DNA of 8,610 nt. Source: Xanthomonas translucens pv. translucens DSM 18974. GTDB lineage: Bacteria; Pseudomonadota; Gammaproteobacteria; Xanthomonadales; Xanthomonadaceae. Under the pieces are notes generated by a model that was not told the DNA's origin, did not search any database, and saw nothing but the letters and a program-made list of their open reading frames with translations. The stretch covers positions 1 through 8,610 of the forward strand of contig NZ_CAPJ01000192.1 of assembly GCF_000331775.1 (NCBI RefSeq). Reading direction: 5' to 3'. This document shows positions 1 through 5,396 of the stretch, piece after piece (position 1 is the stretch's first letter; every line of letters starts with the position of its first letter). Both the position numbers and the translations under genes were made by a program.

Positions 1-2019
1 TGGAACACCAACCCGCAGGTGATCGCAGTGGGCAGCGCCGGCCTCGGCGGCGAGCGCATCGACGTGGCCGGCGGCTGCGTGGTGCTCGGCGTCAGCGGCC
101 CGCTGGACTACAGCTTCCGCCGCTACACGATCTACCCGGAAACCGCGCCCAGCGTGCAATGCAACGGCGCCGACCAGCCCAAGCCGGCGCCCGCGCCGCA
201 GGCCGACGACGTCAACGTCGCCACCTACAACATGGAGCGCTTCTTCGACGACCAGAACGACCCGGCGATCGGCGAACCGATGCTGACCGCGGCCGCCTAC
301 CAGGGCCGGCTCAACAAGGCCTCGCTGGCGATCCGCAACTACCTCAACACGCCCGACATCCTCGGTACGGTGGAAGTGGAAAGCCTGAGCGTGCTGCAGA
401 CCCTGGCCGCGCACGTCAACGCCGATGCGCTCGCCGCCGGCCAGCCCGATCCGCAGTACGTGGCCTATCTGCAGGAAGGCAACGACGTGGGCGGCATCGA
501 CGTCGGCTTCCTGGTCAAGACCGCGGCGGTCGGCGCCGGCATCGCCCGGGTTGAAGTGCGCTCGGTCAGCCAGCAAGGCAAGGCCACCACCTGGACCGAG
601 CCGGCCGGCGGCAGCAGCCTGCTCAACGACCGCCCGCCGCTGCTGCTGAAGGCGATCGTGCATTTCGCCGACGGCCGCACGCTGCCGCTGACCGTGGTCG
701 AGGTGCACCAGCGTTCGCTCAACGGCGCCGAGACCGACGACGCCAGCGGCCTGCGCATCCGCGCCAAGCGCCAGGCGCAGGCGGTGTTCCTGGCCGACCT
801 GCTGCAGGCGCGGCAAGTGGCCGATCCCGGCGAGCAGCTGCTGGTGATGGGCGACTTCAACGCCTTCGAGTTCAACGACGGCTACGTCGATGCGATGGGC
901 ACGGTGACCGGCCTACCCTCGGCCGGCGCGCAGACCGTGGTCGACGGCGATGGCGCGGATCTGGTCACGCCGGATCTGTACAACCTGGCCCTGCTGTCCA
1001 CGCCGGACCAGAGCTATTCGTACGCCTACGACGGCAACGTGCAGTCGCTGGACCACATCCTGGCCAACCGCGCGCTGATGAACTCGGCGCAGGTCGCGAC
1101 GCTGAGCGAGAGCCATGCGCGGCTCAACGCCGACTTCCCGGCCACCGCGCGCAACGACGCCAACTCGCCGGCGCGGCTGTCCGACCACGATCCGGCAGTG
1201 GTGCTGCTCACGCTCAAGCCGCTGCAGCGCGCCGACCTGAGCGTGACCGCGAATGCGGCCAATGCCGCGGTCTACGCCGGCGACACCATCCGCTACAGCG
1301 TCGCGCTCGGCAACGCCGGCCCGGATGCGGCCCGCTTCGCCGCGGTCGCCTTCGCCCTGGACGCGGCGGTGACCCCGACCGTGACCGCCGCTCCGGGCTG
1401 GGACTGCGCCGTGCCGGACGTAGCCGCGCAGACCGTGGTGACCTGCACCACGGCGCAGTTCGCCGCCGGTGCGGCGCAGCGCTTCGAGGTCGCGGTGCCG
1501 GCCGGCGCCGACCTGATCGGGCGCACGCTGACCCTGGCCGCCTCGGTCGCCTCGCAGACCGAGGACCCGAATGGCGGCAACAACGGCGCCAGCGCCGCAG
1601 TGGCGGTGCAGGCCGCGCCTGCCGGCAACCTGGCGCTGCGCATCGACGGCCCGGCGACGCTGCCGCTGACCGCGTTCAGCGCCAACTACCGCCTCGCCCT
1701 GGTCAACCATGGCAATGCGCCGGTCAAGCGCGCCAGCCTGAGCGTCAGCGGCAACACCCTGTCGGTGCTGTCGCTACTGCTACCGCCGCGCGGCTGGCAG
1801 TGCGTGCGCCAGACCCACGGCCTGCGCAGCGCGCAGTACCAGTGCAGCACCCGCGCCGATCTGGCACCGGGCGCCAGCACCGCGTTCACCCTGACCACCG
1901 CGACCCGCCCGCTACCGGCCGACCGCAGCATCGTGATCGAAGCCAGCGCCAACTCGGCCTCGGCCGATGCCGACCCATCCGACGACGCCGCACGCTTCAG
2001 CACCCGCATCGGCCGCTGA
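1..2019 (+). CDS. Secreted EEP-family nuclease with C-terminal DUF11-like repeats (5' end missing)
   Basis: The reading frame is open from base 1 with no convincing start; the GTG at 19 is internal, so the gene begins upstream. Before the catalytic domain lies a segment containing VVLGVSGPLDYSF, of the kind that precedes the nuclease domain in ExeM/NucH-like extracellular nucleases. The endonuclease/exonuclease/phosphatase domain has its expected motifs: ATYNMERFFD (about 220), a metal-binding Glu in GTVEVES (about 364), the EVHQRS His (706), GDFNA (850-864), SLDHIL (1045) and SDHDP (1180-1194). It therefore looks catalytically intact and should hydrolyse phosphodiester bonds, probably of extracellular DNA or RNA. 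From about 1225 to the stop are two Ig-like DUF11-type domains, each with a GW(D/Q)C motif followed by a second Cys, suggesting disulfides and export. An intrinsic terminator follows 23 bases after the stop. The family call is firm; substrate and localisation are inferred. Confidence 0.9.
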   Translation, partial: WNTNPQVIAVGSAGLGGERIDVAGGCVVLGVSGPLDYSFRRYTIYPETAPSVQCNGADQPKPAPAPQADDVNVATYNMERFFDDQNDPAIGEPMLTAAAYQGRLNKASLAIRNYLNTPDILGTVEVESLSVLQTLAAHVNADALAAGQPDPQYVAYLQEGNDVGGIDVGFLVKTAAVGAGIARVEVRSVSQQGKATTWTEPAGGSSLLNDRPPLLLKAIVHFADGRTLPLTVVEVHQRSLNGAETDDASGLRIRAKRQAQAVFLADLLQARQVADPGEQLLVMGDFNAFEFNDGYVDAMGTVTGLPSAGAQTVVDGDGADLVTPDLYNLALLSTPDQSYSYAYDGNVQSLDHILANRALMNSAQVATLSESHARLNADFPATARNDANSPARLSDHDPAVVLLTLKPLQRADLSVTANAANAAVYAGDTIRYSVALGNAGPDAARFAAVAFALDAAVTPTVTAAPGWDCAVPDVAAQTVVTCTTAQFAAGAAQRFEVAVPAGADLIGRTLTLAASVASQTEDPNGGNNGASAAVAVQAAPAGNLALRIDGPATLPLTAFSANYRLALVNHGNAPVKRASLSVSGNTLSVLSLLLPPRGWQCVRQTHGLRSAQYQCSTRADLAPGASTAFTLTTATRPLPADRSIVIEASANSASADADPSDDAARFSTRIGR

Positions 2020-2042
2020 GCGCAACTGTCTTCGGGCAGAAC

Positions 2043-2077
2043 AAGGGCGCGGCCACAAAGCCGCGCCCTTTTCTTTT
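2043..2077 (+). terminator. Rho-independent terminator of the nuclease gene
   Basis: A perfect 9-bp GC stem, GGGCGCGGC (2045-2053) with GCCGCGCCC (2060-2068), closes a 6-base loop. It is extended by two A-T pairs (2043-2044 with 2069-2070) and followed by TTTTCTTTT. It lies 23 bases after the nuclease stop codon. It should isolate that gene from the dehydrogenase operon. Confidence 0.92.
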
Positions 2078-2125
2078 GCCGTCGCTCCAGAAGCAGCAGT
2101 AGCCCTCGAAGCCTCCGCTATCGAA

Positions 2126-2276
2126 GCCCCTCTCCCATCGGGAGAGGGATTGGGGTGAGAGTGCGGCGCGAAGCGACTCGCGGAGTTTGGGTGCACGAGG
2201 CTGCGCCCGTACCCTCATCCGGCCCTGCGGGGCACCTTCCCCCGAAAAGGGGGCCATGGTCCCGAGGGGAGAAGGA
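2126..2276. repeat. Intergenic inverted-repeat element (probable dispersed repeat)
   Basis: The left end is a perfect hairpin, CCCTCTCCC (2128-2136) with GGGAGAGGG (2140-2148), followed by TTGGGGTGAG. The right end holds CCCTCATCCGGCCCTGCGGGGCACCTTCCCCC and then GGGGAGAAGG in separate pieces. The complement of the right end resembles the left end, so the whole looks like an imperfect inverted repeat of about 150 bp. From memory, strings of this type (CCTCTCCC...GGGAGAGGG, CCCTCATCCG...GGGAGAAGG) recur between genes in xanthomonads and other Proteobacteria. Copy number cannot be seen in one window. Confidence 0.6.
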
Positions 2277-2280
2277 ACAG

Positions 2281-2576
2281 CCTCCAACTCGCCCTCCATT
2301 CGAATGCAGCCTTCGCTCCCGCTTCGAGCCTTTCGCTGTCGCTCTTGAGCTGTTGCTGTTGCTGTTAAAACTTCCCGCCTTAAAGCGAGCCGAGCACCGC
2401 AGCGGTGAGCGGCCGAAGAGGCGCCCTTGTTTGAGCGAAGCGAGTTTGGGCGCCGTGCCGCTCGTCGCGAGGAGCGCAGGGCACCGGTGCGGCTGTATCG
2501 CACCGGCTCGCGTCGGGCGGGAGCGGTTTTGGTTACTTTTGCCAAGACAAAAGTGACTCGCGCCGCCGGCGCGAAA
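2281..2576. repeat. Hairpin-rich non-coding block, probable second dispersed repeat
   Basis: Three hairpins are directly visible. CCGGTGCG (2484-2491) pairs with CGCACCGG (2499-2506). GTTACTTTTG (2532-2541) pairs with CAAAAGTGAC (2548-2557) at 9 of 10 positions. TCGCGCC (2558-2564) pairs perfectly with GGCGCGA (2568-2574). A GCTGTT triplication lies at about 2350-2367. The segment GGTTACTTTTGCCAAGACAAAAGTGAC resembles a string I recall from many xanthomonad intergenic regions. Open frames through it on both strands are low-complexity Arg/Ser/Ala translations without domains, so I treat it as non-coding repeat DNA. Confidence 0.45.
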
Positions 2577-2604
2577 GCTCTTGCTCTTGCTCTTGCTCTT
2601 GCTC
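2577..2604. repeat. Hexanucleotide tandem repeat (GCTCTT)4.7
   Basis: Four perfect GCTCTT units plus a partial GCTC run without interruption, followed directly by AAGCAATTGC. The array lies about 280 bases upstream of the E1 alpha start and outside any convincing gene. Perfect short arrays of this kind can change length by polymerase slippage, so it is a possible strain-typing marker. A regulatory effect is not evident from the sequence. Confidence 0.85.
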
Positions 2605-2883
2605 AAGCAATTGCATTTGCGCAATCGCCCGAACACCACGGCAGCCCGCCATCACGCCCAGCCCCACGCGTCCATCGCTGGACATCCATACCCGCTGCAC
2701 GACCACCCACCGCAACGCAGCAATCGCCCAAGTGAACGCCAGCAATGCGCACAGCCAACCCACCGCGCGTTTTTGCTGCAATCCAGCAAGATCCCGTGCT
2801 GCGGTGCAGGACAGCTTTTGTGCACGCCGTCCTTAACATGGCGGTCATATCATTTGAAACTTGTTGTCGAGAGTGCCGCTGTC
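2605..2883. other. Upstream region of the dehydrogenase operon, no clear promoter
   Basis: These 279 bases separate the tandem repeat from the E1 alpha ATG and must hold the operon promoter if one exists here. I found no convincing paired -35/-10 boxes with 16-18 base spacing. The last 50 bases are less GC-rich than the flanking genes (TTAACATGG, GTCATATCATTTGAAAC), as is common near promoters. The E1 alpha frame stays open upstream to 2581, but that stretch translates to low-complexity sequence and is not taken as coding. Confidence 0.4.
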
Positions 2884-3972
2884 ATGACCATCGCCGCCCA
2901 GTTCGAAATCCAGTACCTGCAGTACCTCGACGCGGACGGCCAGCCGGCTCGCGGCCCCCTCCCGGCCGACTCGGCCAACCCGCAGACCCTGCTGGCGCTA
3001 TTCAAGCAGATGCTCTACGTGCGCACCTTCGACAGCAAGGCGGTCGCCCTGCAGCGCACCGGCAAACTCGGCACCTACGCCTCGTGCCTGGGCCACGAGG
3101 CCACCCACATCGGCATCGGCGCGGCGATGCGCAGTGGCGACGTGCTGGCGCCCAGCTACCGCGAGTACGGCGTCATGTTCATGCGCGGCGTGCGCCCGCG
3201 CGAGGTGCTGCTGTACTGGGGCGGCGACGAACGCGGCAGCGACTTCCTGCGCGATTCCGACGCGGCCCGCGATTTCCCGATCTGCGTACCGATCTCCACC
3301 CAATGCCTGCATGCCGCCGGCGCCGCGCTGGCGTTCAAACTGCGCAACGAAGGCCATGTCGCGGTCGCCACCTGCGGCGACGGCGGCTCCTCCAAGACCG
3401 ATTTCTATGCCGCACTCAATTCCGCCGGCGCCTACCAGCTGCCGTTGATCCTGTGCGTGATCAACAACGGCTGGGCGATCTCGGTGCCGCGCGCGGCGCA
3501 GACCGGCGCGCAGACCCTGGCGCAGAAGGGACTGGCCGGCGGCCTGCATTGCCTGCAGGTGGACGGCAACGACCTGATCGCGGTGCTGGAAGCGATGCGC
3601 CAGGCACGCGAGCGCGCGCTGTGCGGCCAGGGCGCCACGGTCATCGAATTCATGACCTACCGCCTGTCCGACCACACCACCGCCGACGACGCGCGCCGCT
3701 ACCGCGACGCCGACGAGGTCAAGCACGCCTGGGAGCGCGAGCCGCTGACCCGGCTGCGCACCTGGCTGACCGCGCAGGGCCTGTGGAACGAGGCCGAGGA
3801 AGCGGCGTGGAAGCAGGAATGCGCGCGCCTGGTCGACATCGAGGTCGATGCCTACCTGGCCACCCCGGTGCAGCCGGTGGAAGCGATGTTCGATTATCTG
3901 TATGCCGATCCGCCGCCGGACCTGCTCGCACAGCGCGCCGACGCCATCGCCCTGGAGCAGCGCCATGGATGA
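2884..3972 (+). CDS. pdhA: 2-oxo acid dehydrogenase E1 component, alpha subunit (PdhA/BkdA type)
   Basis: A 362-residue protein, the usual length for E1 alpha of heterotetrameric pyruvate or branched-chain 2-oxo acid dehydrogenases. With E1 beta it binds thiamine diphosphate, decarboxylates a 2-oxo acid and reductively acylates the lipoyl group of E2. The ThDP/Mg motif starts at GDGG (165-168) and ends at NNGWAIS (194-200). HEATHIGIG (71-79) and PSYREYG (90-96) are typical E1 alpha segments. YRLSDHTTADDARRYR (259-274) is the conserved loop matching the phosphorylation loop of mitochondrial enzymes. ATG 2884 is chosen because homology-like sequence begins just after it; the Shine-Dalgarno is weak (GAG at 2871). 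It is the first gene of the operon. Substrate is undecided: the HTTADD loop fits both branched-chain and Gram-positive-type pyruvate enzymes. If, as in other xanthomonads I know of, a separate AceE-type enzyme exists elsewhere, a branched-chain role becomes more likely. Confidence 0.93.
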   Translation: MTIAAQFEIQYLQYLDADGQPARGPLPADSANPQTLLALFKQMLYVRTFDSKAVALQRTGKLGTYASCLGHEATHIGIGAAMRSGDVLAPSYREYGVMFMRGVRPREVLLYWGGDERGSDFLRDSDAARDFPICVPISTQCLHAAGAALAFKLRNEGHVAVATCGDGGSSKTDFYAALNSAGAYQLPLILCVINNGWAISVPRAAQTGAQTLAQKGLAGGLHCLQVDGNDLIAVLEAMRQARERALCGQGATVIEFMTYRLSDHTTADDARRYRDADEVKHAWEREPLTRLRTWLTAQGLWNEAEEAAWKQECARLVDIEVDAYLATPVQPVEAMFDYLYADPPPDLLAQRADAIALEQRHG

Positions 3973-4045
3973 GTTCAGCCCTCGTCTCGCCGACACGGCC
4001 GCCGCACACGCGGCCGGCACCGCCCACAGCGCGGCCACAGCGCGC

Positions 4046-4050
4046 GGAGA
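4046..4050 (+). promoter_or_regulatory. Ribosome binding site deciding the E1 beta start
   Basis: GGAGA lies 7 bases before ATG 4058, where conserved E1 beta sequence (TPITLIEAVTQAL) begins. A competing site, GGAG at 3954-3957, lies 7 bases before the in-frame ATG 3965, which overlaps the end of the E1 alpha gene. The downstream start is preferred because the 31 residues between them look unstructured and lie outside the family fold. Confidence 0.6.
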
Positions 4051-4057
4051 CAGCCCT

Positions 4058-5044
4058 ATGACCAGCACCCCCATTACCCTGATCGAAGCCGTCACCCAGG
4101 CCCTGGCCTGGGAACTGCAGCACGACCCGTCGGTGCTGGTGCTGGGCGAGGACGTGGGCGTCAACGGCGGCGTGTTCCGCGCCACTGCCGGCCTGCAGCA
4201 GCGCTTCGGCACGCAGCGCGTGCTGGACACGCCGCTGGACGAAACCACCATCGCCGGCCTCAGCGTCGGCCTGGCCGCGCAGGGCATGAAGCCGGTGGCC
4301 GAGGCGCAGTTCGACGGCTTCGTCTATCCAATGGTCGATCAGCTGATCTGCCACGCCGCGCGCCTGCGCAACCGCACCCGCGGCCGCCTGCATTGCCCGA
4401 TGGTGCTGCGCGTGCCGTGGGGCGGCGGCATCCGCGCACCGGAGCACCACAGCGAGGCCAACGAGGCCATCTTCACCAACGTGCCGGGCCTGCGCGTGGT
4501 ACTGCCGTCCTCGCCGCAGCGCGCCTACGGCCTGCTGCTGGCGGCGATTCGCGAGCCGGATCCGGTGATCTACATGGAGCCCAAGCGCATCTACCGCCAG
4601 TACAAGGAAGTGGTCGCCGACGACGGCGAGGCGCTGCCGCTGGACGTGTGCTTCGTGCTGCGCGAGGGCAGCGACGTGACCCTGGTCGCCTGGGGCGCAC
4701 AGGTCAAGGAAGCATTGGAAGCGGCCGACACACTGGCCGCCGACGGCATCAACGCCGAGGTCATCGACGTGGCCACGCTGCGCCCGCTGGACTTCGACAC
4801 CATCGCCGAATCGGTGGCGCGCACCGGCCGTTGCGTGATCGTGCAGGAGGCACCGCGCAGCGCCGGCTTCGGCGCCGAGATCGCTGCGCGCCTGGCCGAG
4901 CAGTCGATGTATGACCTGGTCGCGCCGGTGCAGCGCGTGACCGGCTACGACACCCACATTCCCTTGTTCCGGCTGGAGATGAAATACCTGCCGAGCGTGG
5001 ACAAGATCGTCGCGGCAGCCAAGCGTGCCGTCGCCGCAGGCTGA
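4058..5044 (+). CDS. pdhB: 2-oxo acid dehydrogenase E1 component, beta subunit
   Basis: A 328-residue protein of standard E1 beta length. It completes the alpha2beta2 E1 and shapes the ThDP pocket. LGEDVG (29-34) and DTPLDE (57-62) are the hallmark motifs; Glu62 matches the residue that activates the cofactor aminopyrimidine ring. FDGFVYPMVDQ (85-95) and PWGGGIRAPEHHSE (120-133) are typical of the pyrimidine domain, with His130/131 matching the active-site His of branched-chain enzymes. The C-terminal transketolase-like domain covers about 195-325 (VTLVAWGAQV, DVATLRPLD, IVQEAPRSAGFG). The gene lies 85 bases after E1 alpha by the chosen start. An in-frame ATG at 3965, overlapping the E1 alpha stop by 8 bases, would add 31 residues. 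The next gene begins 1 base after its stop, pointing to translational coupling. Confidence 0.93.
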   Translation: MTSTPITLIEAVTQALAWELQHDPSVLVLGEDVGVNGGVFRATAGLQQRFGTQRVLDTPLDETTIAGLSVGLAAQGMKPVAEAQFDGFVYPMVDQLICHAARLRNRTRGRLHCPMVLRVPWGGGIRAPEHHSEANEAIFTNVPGLRVVLPSSPQRAYGLLLAAIREPDPVIYMEPKRIYRQYKEVVADDGEALPLDVCFVLREGSDVTLVAWGAQVKEALEAADTLAADGINAEVIDVATLRPLDFDTIAESVARTGRCVIVQEAPRSAGFGAEIAARLAEQSMYDLVAPVQRVTGYDTHIPLFRLEMKYLPSVDKIVAAAKRAVAAG

Positions 5045-5045
5045 C

Positions 5046-5396
5046 ATGCAGGCGCGCCTGCTTAGCGACTACCGCGCCGCCTATCCGCACCCGATCCGCT
5101 TCGCCGCCGGCGAGCGCGTGCTGCTGGGCGTGCGCGACGAGGAATGGCCTGCGTTCGTCTGGACCACGACCGCGGCCGGCAACGCCGGCTGGGCGCCGCT
5201 GGCCTGGCTGCGCGCCACCGGCGACGGCCACGCCGAAGCGCTGCGCGACTACGACGCGCGCGAACTGGATGCCGTGCAGGGCGACACCGTGACCCTGCAT
5301 TACGAATACGGCGACTGGTGGTGGGCCGAGCGCGCCGATGGCGTGCAGGGCTGGCTGCCGGCGCGCGACCTGGAACTGCTGGAAGAGACCCCATGA
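5046..5396 (+). CDS. Tandem SH3-domain protein of the dehydrogenase operon
   Basis: A 116-residue cytoplasmic-looking protein with no signal peptide or catalytic motif. Residues about 62-113 form a clear SH3 pattern: ALRDYDA in place of ALYDY, GDTVTL, YGDWWWAE for the conserved Trp pair, and GWLPARDLEL for the GxxPxxYV strand. Residues 1-57 look like a second, weaker SH3 (SDYRAAY, GERVLL, EWPAFVW, GWAPLAWL). The retained Trp, Pro and second Tyr are ligand-contact positions in peptide-binding SH3 domains; the first ALYDY Tyr is Arg. ATG 5046 follows the E1 beta stop by one base with AGG at 5038-5040; a GTG at 5025 would add seven residues. The stop overlaps the E2 start in ATGA. Encoded between E1 beta and E2 and translationally coupled to both, it is probably an accessory or scaffold factor of this complex. 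That role is inferred only. Confidence 0.85.
   Translation: MQARLLSDYRAAYPHPIRFAAGERVLLGVRDEEWPAFVWTTTAAGNAGWAPLAWLRATGDGHAEALRDYDARELDAVQGDTVTLHYEYGDWWWAERADGVQGWLPARDLELLEETP

Noticed and set aside
19..21. GTG at 19 as the start of the nuclease gene
   Set aside because: The frame is open to base 1 and residues before it continue the same domain; no signal peptide follows the GTG although the family is exported, so the true start lies upstream.
913..1710. Minus-strand open frame (265 codons) opposite the nuclease
   Set aside because: The composition is Arg/Gly/Val-rich shadow sequence antisense to a gene with intact catalytic motifs.
2155..2556. Plus-strand frame of 133 codons in the intergenic gap
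   Set aside because: It is the translation of two palindromic repeat blocks; no domain or ribosome binding site.
2577..2604. Tandem array as a CRISPR
   Set aside because: Units are six bases with no spacers.
2581..2883. Upstream extension of the E1 alpha frame giving a 463-residue protein
   Set aside because: The extra 101 residues start inside the hexamer repeat (poly-Leu) and are Pro/His/Gln-rich with no E1 alpha similarity; ATG 2884 gives the family's normal length.
3719..5047. Long minus-strand open frame (442 codons) opposite E1 beta
   Set aside because: It mirrors the third-position GC bias of the plus-strand genes, lacks domain-like sequence and overlaps well-supported genes.
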